DNA of 64,000 nucleotides from Sediminicola sp963974715 (GTDB lineage: Bacteria > Bacteroidota > Bacteroidia > Flavobacteriales > Flavobacteriaceae), in contig CAXBDK010000005.1 in assembly GCA_963974715.1 (NCBI GenBank), positions 247,152 to 311,151 of the forward strand. The letters are read 5' to 3'. The notes beneath the pieces were generated by a model, which saw nothing but the letters and a program-made list of their open reading frames with translations, was not told the DNA's origin and ran no database searches. The translations under genes and the position numbers were made by a program. The number at the start of each line of letters is the position of its first letter. Positions within the stretch are counted from its first letter, which is position 1. Shown here one piece after another: positions 54,200 to 63,603 of this stretch.

Positions 54200-55725
54200 G
54201 GGTGGTCAAGACCCGTTACAAATTGTTCCCATTCACTAAATTTTTCATCGTCCATGACCCTTTCCATTTTAACCTGCCCACCCTTTTTTTTATTATGGGC
54301 GTTCCATTCATAGAATATTTCCGGTGCCACTAGATGGACTTTAACGCCCTTTAAAGCCTTGGACCGGGCCACCCTGTAGTTCTTATTTGCTTCCTTTAAG
54401 TGTCGGTCCAGAGCTTCCACAACTTCCAAATCATCCAATTTGGATTCGGTGCCCAGATACCAACAATGATAGAATTCTTCCCCATACCGCTTGGCGGAAA
54501 TGGTATATTCCGGAATTTTGGCCCCAAGATGTTCTTCCAGGTACCTTACTGCATCGTCCAGTTTATTGACGGATAACTGGGATCCTACCGTATTCAGGAA
54601 AAATTTTGTGCGACCGGTAATTTTTATTTCGGCCCGCTCCAGATCTGTAAAAGCTATGGTATCCCCTATTACATACCTCCAAGTGCCAGATACCGTACTG
54701 ATGAGCAGCACATATTCCTTGTCCATCTCCACTTTCGAAAGGTCCACTACGGGCGCATCGGGCAATAGGGAACCGTCCTGTCCGATAAATTCGGGCATGA
54801 AGGGCACAAATTCGAAATAGATGCCATTGTCCGTTATCAGCTGCATGGAATCGGTTTCCGGGCGGGCCTGAAAAGCGAGGAAACCTTCCGATGCCAAGTA
54901 GGTATCTATAACGGTGATGGACTTTCCCAACAGGGCATTAAAACTCTTTTTATAAGGTCCAAAGGCTACCCCTCCAGACGTGTACACCTGTAAATTGGGC
55001 CAAATATCATGTATATTTTCCAGTTTATGGTGCTCTATTACTTTCTGTAACATGAGTTCGATCCATGAAGGGATGCCGCTAAGGGCCCCTATGTCCCATT
55101 CGGGCGCCTTTTCCGCTATCAACTGTACTCTACGGTCCCAGTCATCCATCTGGGCGATCTCATCCCCAGGCTTATAGTATCCTTTAAACCAGAAAGGAAT
55201 GTTGCTGGCACTGATGCCACTTATTTCCCCCTCCAAATGATCATCCTTTTCTTTTAATTGTGTAGAACTGCCCAACATCATGATCTCCTTTTCAAAAAAA
55301 TCGGCAGGGAGGTCAAAATTACGAAGGGCGTAGACTTGTTTTATCCCTCCCTGCCTTATGGAATCCACCATGGCATCGGTGACCGGAATGCGCTTACTGC
55401 TTTTCCCAGTTGTACCGGAACTAAGGGCAAAATATGTCGGATTACCAGGCCATGTTACGTTACCTTCCCCCTCCAGCACCCTATTCCACCATTGCTCCTG
55501 CATGGCGTCGTATCCAAAATAGGGCACCCTTACGGCAAATTCGGATACCATATCGGCAGAGGCCAAAATTGCATCGAACCCGTACCGTTTTCCAAATTCG
55601 GTGTCCTTGGCCTCTTCCAAAAGACGTTTCAAGACCCTTTGTTGTTCCTCCAATGGATCCCTTTCCGTTGAAAGCGCTCCCTTTACCTCCAAAAATCCCT
55701 TGATAATATTACCCAACACTGCCAT
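54196..55725 (-). CDS. GH3 family acyl-acid-amido synthetase-like protein
   Basis: 509 residues, typical for bacterial GH3. ATP/AMP motifs: YFALSSGTTGKSSKRIPVT, YTSGGVAFGPY and YVLLISTVSGTWRYVIGDTIAFTD, and the C-terminal domain with GRTKFFLNTVGSQLSVNKLD. GH3 enzymes adenylate carboxylic acids and transfer them to amino acids in plants; the bacterial substrate is not known. No partner genes beside it. Confidence 0.9.
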   Translation of the reverse strand: MAVLGNIIKGFLEVKGALSTERDPLEEQQRVLKRLLEEAKDTEFGKRYGFDAILASADMVSEFAVRVPYFGYDAMQEQWWNRVLEGEGNVTWPGNPTYFALSSGTTGKSSKRIPVTDAMVDSIRQGGIKQVYALRNFDLPADFFEKEIMMLGSSTQLKEKDDHLEGEISGISASNIPFWFKGYYKPGDEIAQMDDWDRRVQLIAEKAPEWDIGALSGIPSWIELMLQKVIEHHKLENIHDIWPNLQVYTSGGVAFGPYKKSFNALLGKSITVIDTYLASEGFLAFQARPETDSMQLITDNGIYFEFVPFMPEFIGQDGSLLPDAPVVDLSKVEMDKEYVLLISTVSGTWRYVIGDTIAFTDLERAEIKITGRTKFFLNTVGSQLSVNKLDDAVRYLEEHLGAKIPEYTISAKRYGEEFYHCWYLGTESKLDDLEVVEALDRHLKEANKNYRVARSKALKGVKVHLVAPEIFYEWNAHNKKKGGQVKMERVMDDEKFSEWEQFVTGLDHP

Positions 55726-55763
55726 AGCCCAGCTCTCCTATATTTTATTACAATACCCAAAAT

Positions 55764-56087
55764 TTACCGGGCATTGGCCACTTTTAAACATTCTTCCATA
55801 CATTTTTTACAGCTGTCCGCACAGGCCTTACAATGTTCGTGGTCGTGTTGGCCACACTGTTCCGAACACCATCCGCAGATTTCGGCACACAGTTTACAGT
55901 AATCCTTGGCGTACTCGCTATCGGCTGCCATAAACTTAATGGCCACCATACAGGCATCCACGCACAGAACACAGCAATAGGGGCAATCGTTCATACTCTC
56001 CTTGCCTGCCATTTGTGATAAACAGTACTGGCAATCAGCCATACAGCGCTGACAAGCTTTGATACAATCTTCGTATATCGATTTCAT
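55764..56087 (-). CDS. Cysteine-rich four-helix-bundle copper storage-type protein (Csp)
   Basis: 107 residues with 20 cysteines spaced as CxxxCxxC along four helices (YEDCIKACQRCMADCQYC ... HCKACADSCKKCMEEC). Csp bundles bind many Cu(I) ions inside the helix core. No signal peptide is seen, so this is the cytosolic Csp3-like type. Its upstream region carries the CGTCAAT motif shared with csbD. GH3 follows on the same strand with a 38-nt gap. Confidence 0.92.
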   Translation of the reverse strand: MKSIYEDCIKACQRCMADCQYCLSQMAGKESMNDCPYCCVLCVDACMVAIKFMAADSEYAKDYCKLCAEICGWCSEQCGQHDHEHCKACADSCKKCMEECLKVANAR

Positions 56088-56176
56088 TCCATTGAATTTT
56101 TAGGTTGAAATATCCCATATAACAGGTATAGCTGCAAAAATCCAAATTAATTGTCCTGGTGAGGTATGGAATCGGC

Positions 56177-56196
56177 CAAAATATTGACGCTAACCC
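56177..56196 (-). promoter_or_regulatory. CGTCAAT-type element upstream of the Csp gene
   Basis: On the minus strand: GGGT, TAGCGTCAAT, then ATTTTG. There are 89 nt between the TTTG and the Csp ATG. TAGCGTCAAT is identical to the csbD site. Confidence 0.5.
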
Positions 56197-56248
56197 AAGT
56201 CCCGCTTCTTATTGAGAATTCTTTAATGGCCCTCTTTATAAAGGCAAC

Positions 56249-56284
56249 ATAAAAACGGGGCAAAAAATCCCTTGTGCCCCGTCC
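56249..56284 (-). terminator. Terminator of the M28 peptidase gene
   Basis: ACGGGGCA (56255-56262) pairs with TGCCCCGT (56275-56282); on the minus strand it is followed by TTTTTATG. Confidence 0.8.
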
Positions 56285-56416
56285 CATTTTTTATATGGTA
56301 CATTGATCGTTAGTGCCATAGACCATCCTATCAAAAAAAACCCAACGACAAAACATAGGGAATAGGACGTGCCCATTGGAGCCTATTTCAATGGAGATCT
56401 TGGGGAATGATTGCAA

Positions 56417-57973
56417 TTAGTGCGGTTCCATCCCTCCCTTACGTGTCCCGTCCCTAGGTTCGGGCCAGGTCATTTGCTCGTTGGTCCTACGGTCCATGGG
56501 CAGCACGATCTGTTCTCTGGAGGTGGTATCGGGATCTTCGCTTGCCATATATGCAAGAATGGCCGTTAAGATCACATTTTGACGTACATCATCAAAAATT
56601 ATTTTGTCGTAGGTATCCCTGTTGGTATGCCAAGTATAGTTCCAATAGTCCCAACTTAAGGAGCTCAGGTTGAATGCAGGTGCACCAGCTGCCACAAAAG
56701 AAGCATAGTCAGAGCCTCCCCTACCGGGAGCTCCGGGAAAGTTCGTTTCGATTTCCTGGGTAATATTTTCGGGCACCGCATACAACCAACTACCAAGGTA
56801 GTCATAGGCATGCAAAAAGCCATTGCCCGAAATAGTGGCAATGCGTCCCGTCCCATTGTCCTGATTGAAGACCGCCTGAACATGGTCCACTATTTCCGGA
56901 TGGTCCCTTACAAAGGCCCGCGACCCGTTCAGTCCCTGTTCCTCACTTCCCCAATGTCCTACGAGGATGGTGCGTTTGGGATTGGGATAATACTTTTTAA
57001 GTAAACGCATGGCTTCCATCATGACCAAGGTTCCGGTACCGTTATCGGTAGCCCCCGTGGCCCCGTCCCAAGAATCAAAATGGGCCGATAGTATAACGTA
57101 CTCCTCCGGTTTCTCGGATCCCTTGATCTGTGCGATCGTATTGAAGGTAGGAACTTCCCCCAGTTCTTTGGACTGTGCGACGACACTTATTTGTGGGTGG
57201 TCTCCCAATGTTGCCATTCTGTAAAGTAAGCCGTAATCTTCCAGTGATAGATCGATCGTCGGAATCTTTTTTGTATAGGCCGAAAATACCTTGTTTACGC
57301 CAAACCCCTTGGACCAGTACGAGGCCACAATGCCGGCCGCACCTGCTTCCTCCAGTGCCACGGGAAGTGTTCTATTGTTATGCCCGACCTTTTTTAGTTT
57401 CTCATTCCATTTTTCCTCCATTATTTCCCGTTCCTTTTTCATTTTTTCAAATGATTCGGGAGTGGCCCATTTCTCCCAATTATCATCGGGCCTTCCCGTA
57501 CTCTGTGGCATGGATACCAGTACAAACTTTCCCTTTACGGAGGAAAGGGCCTTAATAAAGGCAATGGAGTCCATAGCTTCCGGCAAGTTCACCACTTCTG
57601 CCACCACAGGTTTTTTTCCCGTGCCCGGGCTCCATGCCAGTTGCCTCCCTTCCAAGCTCTGGACCCGTGGGGATATCAGGTCTATATGGGTAATGCCCCG
57701 TTCCCATCCCCGCCATGTTCCCCATTGCTCGTTTTCCGCTTTTATTCCCCAACTTTCATACTTGTTCACTGCCCAATCATGGGCGTTTTTCATTTGTGGG
57801 GTCCCCACTAATCTAGGGCCTATGACATCCAAAAGTTCATGTCCGAGTTTTTCAAGCTGGGAATGCTGTTCTTCTTCGTTTACAATGCTTTTAATTACAT
57901 CATCATCCTGTCCAAAAGAAAAGGAAAACGTTGCCAATGTAAACAGGAACAATGGTAATGATCTGTTTTTCAT
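56417..57973 (-). CDS. M28 family secreted peptidase
   Basis: 518 residues. Signal peptide ending SFSFGQ, a protease-associated (PA) insertion (about 100-260), then the two-zinc aminopeptidase core: HFDSWDGATGATDNGTG (His and Asp ligands, about 295), the catalytic-base/ligand pair in HWGSEEQG (about 339), NQDNGTGR and a C-terminal His in YTWHTNRD. Glutamate carboxypeptidase/aminopeptidase S type. Single gene with its own terminator. Confidence 0.93.
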   Translation of the reverse strand: MKNRSLPLFLFTLATFSFSFGQDDDVIKSIVNEEEQHSQLEKLGHELLDVIGPRLVGTPQMKNAHDWAVNKYESWGIKAENEQWGTWRGWERGITHIDLISPRVQSLEGRQLAWSPGTGKKPVVAEVVNLPEAMDSIAFIKALSSVKGKFVLVSMPQSTGRPDDNWEKWATPESFEKMKKEREIMEEKWNEKLKKVGHNNRTLPVALEEAGAAGIVASYWSKGFGVNKVFSAYTKKIPTIDLSLEDYGLLYRMATLGDHPQISVVAQSKELGEVPTFNTIAQIKGSEKPEEYVILSAHFDSWDGATGATDNGTGTLVMMEAMRLLKKYYPNPKRTILVGHWGSEEQGLNGSRAFVRDHPEIVDHVQAVFNQDNGTGRIATISGNGFLHAYDYLGSWLYAVPENITQEIETNFPGAPGRGGSDYASFVAAGAPAFNLSSLSWDYWNYTWHTNRDTYDKIIFDDVRQNVILTAILAYMASEDPDTTSREQIVLPMDRRTNEQMTWPEPRDGTRKGGMEPH

Positions 57974-58196
57974 AAAATCTAGGAATTTAAATATTCTTCA
58001 ATATGTGATACGGTTTCTCGCTGCAAAATAATCCTTTTGCTGCATAATTTATCGTTTGAAGTGCCTTATCTGCCCAAATGTTAATGGAGAATTGGACCAG
58101 CCCATGACATATATTCTTTATTGGGCTTCCCCAAGGGCATTTTTATAATCGGATTTTTGGTCCTATTTTAGATATCGCTATTGTAAACTTTGCACC

Positions 58197-58583
58197 ATGA
58201 AAAAATACAAGCCCGAAGGCCATAATTCCCTTTCCCCTTACTTGGTTGTTAAAGATGCCCCAAGACTGGTGAAATTATTGAAAGAAATATTCGGCGCCAC
58301 AGAACAACGACGTTACGATCGCGCGGACGGATCCATCATGCACATTGAACTGAAATTGGACGATTCGATATTGATGATCAGTGATAGCACCTCGGATTAT
58401 CCTCCCAACACGACCATGCTGCATATATACGTCCCGGATGTATTTAAAACATTTGAAACCGCCTTGGAAAAGGGCTGTGAACCTGTAGAGCGGCCCGTAA
58501 ACAAACCCGGCGATCCCGATACCCGGGGCTCTTTCAACGATTATGCAGGAAACTCTTGGTGGGTAAGCAGCCAAACGGAATAG
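58197..58583 (+). CDS. VOC superfamily protein (glyoxalase/bleomycin-resistance type)
   Basis: 128 residues: SLSPYLVVKDAPRLVKLLKEIFGA at the start, IMHIELKLDDSILMISDS, and the end GDPDTRGSFNDYAGNSWWVSSQ, the PhnB-like pattern with YAGNxWW. Distinct from the VOC protein at 13795. Function unknown. Confidence 0.9.
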   Translation: MKKYKPEGHNSLSPYLVVKDAPRLVKLLKEIFGATEQRRYDRADGSIMHIELKLDDSILMISDSTSDYPPNTTMLHIYVPDVFKTFETALEKGCEPVERPVNKPGDPDTRGSFNDYAGNSWWVSSQTE

Positions 58584-58687
58584 TTTTCATCGGCGCAAGC
58601 GAGGCACATGAGGAAAACTAAACATATCCTTTCGGACATACCCGCTCCTCTTCGGACAAAGTGCAATGAAGGAAATAAAATATACAC

Positions 58688-58720
58688 TAAAAAGGGCCTT
58701 CCCAAAACGGTCGGCCCTTC
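58688..58720 (-). terminator. Terminator of the RR-kinase-Usp-lipocalin-YoaK operon
   Basis: AAGGGCC (58692-58698) and GGCCCTT (58713-58719); on the minus strand it is followed by TTTTTAG. The loop is long (14 nt). Confidence 0.6.
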
Positions 58721-58747
58721 ATGCTTTATCATAAGTCCCCCATAATA

Positions 58748-59509
58748 CTACTCCGATGAAATGGCCGCCCTTAACCGTTTGCCCATTCTTTTGGTGTGGA
58801 TCATTTTGGTAACCTTTAGTTTATAGTACTCATAGAAAATAATAGTGCCTATGACCAAACAGGCTACATAAAAGACCATAAACCCAATTTTCAGATAGAC
58901 GATCCCCGCAAAAATACCACCCGATAAATAGGAAAAGGCAATGGTCAGCAATATGTTTTTTTTATCCCTTAAGGACTTTTTCTGACGGTATCGTTTTTGG
59001 GTGAACATGGACGCCAATATTCCTATGTCCGTAGTTAGCCCTGTCAAATGGGTGGTTTTGATCGAAAAATTTGATATACTGGCCGTAAGGCCGTTCTGGA
59101 TCCCCATGGCGAACAACATGAGCCCCACCATTAATTCGGTTTCTGAAAGGGTCTCCGCATAATAGAACTGCCCATAGGTACCCACCGCCAACAAACAGAG
59201 TATTTCCACGAACAAGGGAAGGGAATGCGCCAAATAACGGTTGGTGCGATCAAAATTGATAACGATAAAGTTGGAAAAAAAATTTCCGAAGAAGAACATA
59301 AATATCCAACCAAAGACAATGATAGCCTCGTACCAATTCCCCTTTGCAATTTCTTCGGCCAAAATGGCATAGTGTCCGGTGACATTGGAAGTAAAGGCAA
59401 AAAATATGATCAAAGATGTAACGTTCACCATCCCTGCCGAGAAGGCCGTTAGTCCGCCCAATTGGATATTGTCCTTTAATGTCCGGTGATTGTTAAATTT
59501 TCTGAGCAT
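58748..59509 (-). CDS. YoaK family membrane protein (DUF1275)
   Basis: 253 residues with six or seven membrane helices: GGLTAFSAGMVNVTSLIIFF, TSNVTGHYAILAEEI, GLMLFAMGIQNGLTASISNFSIKTTHLTGLTTDIG, the DUF1275 hallmark. Role unknown; transport is suggested. The start overlaps the upstream lipocalin-like gene by 17 nt, and it is the last gene of a five-gene operon. Confidence 0.93.
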   Translation of the reverse strand: MLRKFNNHRTLKDNIQLGGLTAFSAGMVNVTSLIIFFAFTSNVTGHYAILAEEIAKGNWYEAIIVFGWIFMFFFGNFFSNFIVINFDRTNRYLAHSLPLFVEILCLLAVGTYGQFYYAETLSETELMVGLMLFAMGIQNGLTASISNFSIKTTHLTGLTTDIGILASMFTQKRYRQKKSLRDKKNILLTIAFSYLSGGIFAGIVYLKIGFMVFYVACLVIGTIIFYEYYKLKVTKMIHTKRMGKRLRAAISSE

Positions 59510-59975
59510 ATTCGGGGTCTTTGTCTATCTTTTTAAATTTTAGTTTCACAATGCTTTTGGCATGGAGTTCCGTATGGAAATAAAGGACCATCTCATTTTC
59601 GTTCAGATTATAGAGATTGTAATGTTCGGATTGGTCGGAAAGGTGGTACAGTTTTAAAATATGCCCCCTTCCCTTTAATGTCCAGCCCAATTCCTCCTCT
59701 TTACCATCCTTTGAAAGGATTACCCTGCCGTTGGGCAAGAATTTCCAGGTTTCCGCCTCATGGATATACAATCCCTTAGTAATGCTTTTTTTCTCCCCTT
59801 CCGTAAGCTCCCGCTTATCGCGGGAAGGTGTCTTTTCATATTTCCATTCGACTTCCTTCCATTCTCCAATTATGGAAGCGTCGGGGTTATTACTGTTGGC
59901 GAGCAAAAGTATAAACAGCAAAGGTACACCCATAAAAAAAAGGATATATCGAACTATATAGGTGCGCTTTTCCAT
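59493..59975 (-). CDS. Lipocalin-like protein with N-terminal membrane anchor
   Basis: 160 residues. Hydrophobic helix at 8-27, then SIIGEWKEVEWKYEK (GxW start of lipocalins), WKFLPNGRVILSKDG, GWTLKGRGHILKLY and NLNENEMVLYFH, an eight-stranded barrel pattern of the lipocalin-like group. Binding partner unknown. 3 nt after the Usp-like gene and 17 nt overlapping the YoaK gene. Confidence 0.75.
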   Translation of the reverse strand: MEKRTYIVRYILFFMGVPLLFILLLANSNNPDASIIGEWKEVEWKYEKTPSRDKRELTEGEKKSITKGLYIHEAETWKFLPNGRVILSKDGKEEELGWTLKGRGHILKLYHLSDQSEHYNLYNLNENEMVLYFHTELHAKSIVKLKFKKIDKDPEYAQKI

Positions 59976-59978
59976 TGT

Positions 59979-60461
59979 TTAGGGTATTAGTAGTTTTGAT
60001 AGGCTGATGTCATTGGAATTCTGACCCACCCTATTGTAATTTATTTCCTTGCTTTCAACATCTATATTCCTCAAAAATGGCAAGAGGTTGAATCCCTTTT
60101 TGCCATCCACCCTTAATAGGGCCTCGCTTTTGGGAATGTACACTTTTGTTATGCCGTTCCTTTCCACAAAATCCCTAAACCCACCGTGGGTCCTTCCTAG
60201 GAATAGGTCCATCCGGAGGGAGTTTATCCTATCGGCATATTTGTTTCGAATTATGGCAAGTGCTTCGTTAAAATCGGGTTCTTGCAATTTTTCAATAAAG
60301 CTGGATTTGGAAAAGAATAGAAGATCGGTGATGGAACTGGACAAATGCGCCCCGTAGACCAAGGTGATGTTCAGGTTTTGGGATTTTTCCCCTTCCAAGG
60401 CAATGGTCAGGATTTCTAATGAATCTACCGTAAAATCTGTTGGAATTAAAATGTGCTGCAT
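59979..60461 (-). CDS. Universal stress protein (UspA)-like
   Basis: 160 residues. N-terminal strand HILIPTDFTVDSLEI (the ILIPTDFS motif of UspA) and LVYGAHL, then a helix-strand end IRNKYADRINSLRMDLFLGR. The ATP-binding G2xG9xG(S/T) loop of the family is not seen, so this is a non-canonical Usp. Third gene of the response regulator/kinase operon. Confidence 0.7.
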   Translation of the reverse strand: MQHILIPTDFTVDSLEILTIALEGEKSQNLNITLVYGAHLSSSITDLLFFSKSSFIEKLQEPDFNEALAIIRNKYADRINSLRMDLFLGRTHGGFRDFVERNGITKVYIPKSEALLRVDGKKGFNLLPFLRNIDVESKEINYNRVGQNSNDISLSKLLIP

Positions 60462-60548
60462 GGTTCCTTATATTTTTGTTCGGGAACAAAGCTATTCCAA
60501 GACCCTTATAACGGGTTTAGATCCACATTAGAATACGATAAGAGAATT

Positions 60549-61922
60549 TTAAACTTTTGTTAAAAAGGGAAGGGGAATCTTAATTTCGACCACGGTACCT
60601 TCATTTTCCGAGGAATTGACGCGCAGCGTCCCCTTGTGCATCACGATGATGTTTCGGGTCAGGGGAAGTCCAATGCCGTAACCATCGTAGTTAAGGGTAT
60701 TGGAAGCCCTAAAAAAGGGGTCGTAAATAAAATCCAGTTCCTTCTGTGGAATCCCGATGCCCTTATCCTCTACAATGATAATGGCGTTCTCGAAAGAAAT
60801 GCCAATGGCGATCTTTACCTTCTGCCGGTTGGAGTACTTACAACCGTTCATCACAATATTGAAAAGGGCCAGGTGCAGCAGTTGCTCATTGGCCATCACT
60901 TTTAGTTTATCGGGGTTTTCGGGCAGCAGTTTAAAGTCCAGCTGTATTTTGGCATCTGCATAGACCCGCTCCACGGTCTCCTTGACGTCTATGATGAGCT
61001 GGTCTACCCGAACCAAGGAAAAATCCTGTACCTTGCCATTGTATCCGGTCTGGGCAAGGAACAATAGGGCCTTGGTCTTTTTGTTGAGTTTCTCCGCTTC
61101 CTCCAAAATAATATGCAAGCTCTTTACGTATTCCGCTGGGTCCCGTTCTTTGGAAAGTATGACATCGGCCTCTCCGATAATGGAGGTCAGGGGCGTATTG
61201 AGCTCATGGGAAGCATTGCTCACAAAGTTACGCTGTGTCTCAAAGGAGGTTTCCAAGCGGTTCAGCATATCGTTAAAAGATATGCATATCTCCTTTAATT
61301 CCTCGTTGTTCTCAGGAATCTGCAGCCTTAAATTAAGATTTTCGGTACTGATATTCTTCATGTTCCTTACGATCCGTTTTACGGGAAGCAACACCTTGCG
61401 GGAAAACAGATAGGAAATAAAGAAGATTATCAAGCAGGAGGTCAGGAGTCCCACGATGAGCAGATTCCTTAAGTAAACCGTATGGTGGCTGCTGTAGTAA
61501 TTCTCTGCAGAGGCAATAATGATATATTTTCTTTCTTCCACCGTATAGGTAATGCCCGAATAATAATTATTGTCCTTTCGGTAGTAGGCCCGACCATTTT
61601 CCAAAAGCTCGTTCATAAAACCCTGGGAAATACCGTATTTTTTAATGTCCGATTTCTTAAGGGAATTTTCGAGGTCAATAATAATGATCTTCTCGTTGGG
61701 AAGGATCTCAAGGAATTCCTGTCTGATATCCTTGATCGCATTTATATCCTGTGCATTTTCCAATTCGATCTTAGCTGCGGTCACGGCCCTTATCTCAAGT
61801 CTTTTATAGAAATCCGTATAAGAATAATTGCTAAGGGAATAATAGATGAACCCACTAAAAAACAGTATGTAAGTGACAAAAATGGCCGTTAGGAAAATAA
61901 TCAGTTTATTCTGTGTCTTCAT
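60549..61922 (-). CDS. Sensor histidine kinase (HAMP type)
   Basis: 457 residues. Membrane helix 1 (about 9-31), a periplasmic sensing region to about 150, helix 2 (about 154-173), HAMP with PVKRIVRNMKNIS, HisKA with phospho-His near 238 (VSNASHELNTPLTS), HATPase with NIVMNGCKYS, EDKGIGIPQ and GYGIGLPLTRNI. Partner of the OmpR-type regulator encoded upstream; the two genes overlap by 17 nt. Confidence 0.94.
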   Translation of the reverse strand: MKTQNKLIIFLTAIFVTYILFFSGFIYYSLSNYSYTDFYKRLEIRAVTAAKIELENAQDINAIKDIRQEFLEILPNEKIIIIDLENSLKKSDIKKYGISQGFMNELLENGRAYYRKDNNYYSGITYTVEERKYIIIASAENYYSSHHTVYLRNLLIVGLLTSCLIIFFISYLFSRKVLLPVKRIVRNMKNISTENLNLRLQIPENNEELKEICISFNDMLNRLETSFETQRNFVSNASHELNTPLTSIIGEADVILSKERDPAEYVKSLHIILEEAEKLNKKTKALLFLAQTGYNGKVQDFSLVRVDQLIIDVKETVERVYADAKIQLDFKLLPENPDKLKVMANEQLLHLALFNIVMNGCKYSNRQKVKIAIGISFENAIIIVEDKGIGIPQKELDFIYDPFFRASNTLNYDGYGIGLPLTRNIIVMHKGTLRVNSSENEGTVVEIKIPLPFLTKV

Positions 61923-62625
61923 CTTCCATTTTTAGAACATACCCCATCCCTATAACGGTATGGATCAGTTTTTGCGCATTGGCCTTTTCCAATTTTTTTC
62001 GAAGGTAATTGATATAAACGTTCACCACGTTGGTACCAATATCATAATCCATTCCCCAGACCCGATCCAAGAGTTCATTTTGAGGAAATACCCTGTTGGG
62101 CGATTTTATGAGCGTCAGCAGCAATTTGTATTCGGTATAGGTCAATTTTATGGATTGGTCATGTACTTTAACGGTCTTGCTGCGGTCGTTCACTTCCAAT
62201 TCTGCAAAGGCAAAAACATCCTCTTCCGTTTTTGTGGAGGAAGTTCCATTACCCGATCTGCGCAGCAAACTATTGATACGTGCCAAAAGCTCTATGAACT
62301 TAAAGGGTTTGGAAAGATAATCATCGGCCCCACTGTTCAGTCCAAGTGCAATGTTTTCAGAACTTCCCAAGGCCGTAAGGAACAAAATGGGAATATTGGT
62401 GTCTTTTTCCCTTATGGCCTTACAGATTTCGAGGCCGTTCATATCGGGCAACATAATGTCCAGTATTAGAAGGTCAAAGTCGGCAACCGGATCTTTGGCC
62501 ATTTCATATCCTTGTCTACCGTTTAGGGCAATACTCAGGTCAAAACCGGCCTCCTTAAGTCCCTGGTTGATAAAATGGCACACCTTTGGGTCATCCTCAA
62601 CCAGCAGGATTTTCTTTATTTTCAT
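61906..62625 (-). CDS. OmpR/PhoB family response regulator
   Basis: 239 residues. REC domain with acidic pair in LLVEDDPKV, phospho-acceptor D56 in LLILDIMLPDMNG and K in LSKPFKF; C-terminal winged helix with YTEYKLLLTLIKSPNRVFPQNELLDRVWGMDYDIGTNVVNVYINYLRKKLE. ATG 62625 is used; an in-frame start at 62649 adds eight residues. First gene of the operon to 58748. Confidence 0.95.
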   Translation of the reverse strand: MKIKKILLVEDDPKVCHFINQGLKEAGFDLSIALNGRQGYEMAKDPVADFDLLILDIMLPDMNGLEICKAIREKDTNIPILFLTALGSSENIALGLNSGADDYLSKPFKFIELLARINSLLRRSGNGTSSTKTEEDVFAFAELEVNDRSKTVKVHDQSIKLTYTEYKLLLTLIKSPNRVFPQNELLDRVWGMDYDIGTNVVNVYINYLRKKLEKANAQKLIHTVIGMGYVLKMEDEDTE

Positions 62626-62849
62626 CCCTTCCGATAATTTACAGGCCAAACATAAACAATTATATGCCTTTTATTCATACCAATTGCAGATCTTTAACAA
62701 TCCCTATGGCCAAAGTGGCCTAAATAAGTAAGGCTAAAAATGGGGTAGAGATCGTATCGGTCAATCCAAGATGGACGTTGGTCCGGTTTTAGTTGCTAAA
62801 AACATATGGATACATCGGAAAAAAGTCTCTCGTTTATATTATCTTTCAA

Positions 62850-63155
62850 ATGCCAGAGGAAATGGAAACCTTTGCCCTTTTGGGCTATCCCACCCACCTT
62901 CCCATCATGCTGTGGATCGCCAAACTATTGGGGGTCTTAGTGGTACTTGTTCCCAAGCTCCCTTTACTGAAGAAATGGATATATGCCGGGCTCTTCTTTA
63001 TGATGTTGGGGGCAATCTTATCACATTTGGCATCCCGATCCCAAATGACCGATAGTCTGCCCGCCCTATTGCTGTTGGTGCTTACCATTGTCTCCTGGTA
63101 CAATAGACCGGATGGCAGAAGGATCGCCACCGTAAAAAAAGCATTACCATACTAA
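62850..63155 (+). CDS. DoxX-like membrane protein, apparently missing its first helix
   Basis: 101 residues from ATG 62850 (MPEEMETFALLGYPTHLPIMLWIAKLLGVLVVLVP), the usual second segment of small DoxX-like proteins, followed by KKWIYAGLFFMMLGAILSHL and a last helix. Family members normally have one more helix before the PEEM segment. Extending to 62793 adds no hydrophobic helix. It may be a shortened gene or a decaying one. Confidence 0.55.
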   Translation: MPEEMETFALLGYPTHLPIMLWIAKLLGVLVVLVPKLPLLKKWIYAGLFFMMLGAILSHLASRSQMTDSLPALLLLVLTIVSWYNRPDGRRIATVKKALPY

Positions 63156-63240
63156 TTGAAAAGGACAAGGCGGGCATTGCGGGAAAAATTGGGAGCTTAT
63201 TGAAGGTAAAGCATATAAAACGATCAAAAAAAACCATCAA

Positions 63241-63603
63241 ATGAATATTGAAATACATCGGATCAACGATCTTAACGTGGCCGAACTGGTATCGTCCGAA
63301 ATTATCATTAAGGATATCGACTCGGGTATTGAGCTGTTGGGCGATCTCTACTATCAGGACTTAGACAGGGTACTCGTTCACGAAAAGAATATTACCCCCG
63401 ATTTTTTTGACCTAAAGAATGGTATGGCAGGCGAAATTCTTCAAAAATTCGCCAATTATCGGGTACGCCTTGCCATGGTGGGCGACTTTTCCAAATATAC
63501 GGGCAATAGCATTAAAGCTTTTATACACGAAAGTAACAGAGGCCATCAGGTCAACTTTTTACCTTCCCGATCGGAAGCCCTAAAAATACTTTCCACTAAA
63601 TAA
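63241..63603 (+). CDS. DUF4180 family protein
   Basis: 120 residues. The pattern IIIKDIDSGIELLGDLYYQDLDRVLVHEKNITPDFFDLKNGMAGEILQKFANYRVRLAMVGDFSKY is typical of DUF4180 proteins; FDLKxGxAGExLQK is the core. Function unknown. It lies 85 nt after the DoxX-like gene. Confidence 0.92.
   Translation: MNIEIHRINDLNVAELVSSEIIIKDIDSGIELLGDLYYQDLDRVLVHEKNITPDFFDLKNGMAGEILQKFANYRVRLAMVGDFSKYTGNSIKAFIHESNRGHQVNFLPSRSEALKILSTK

Larger units (their letters stand above)
56088..56416. other. Intergenic region, 329 nt
   Basis: Holds the Csp control motif (56177-56196) and the M28 peptidase terminator (56249-56284); no gene seen. Confidence 0.5.

Noticed and set aside
58541..58732. Short minus-strand frame between the VOC and YoaK genes
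   Set aside because: It overlaps the VOC gene and the operon terminator and has no similarity to known proteins.
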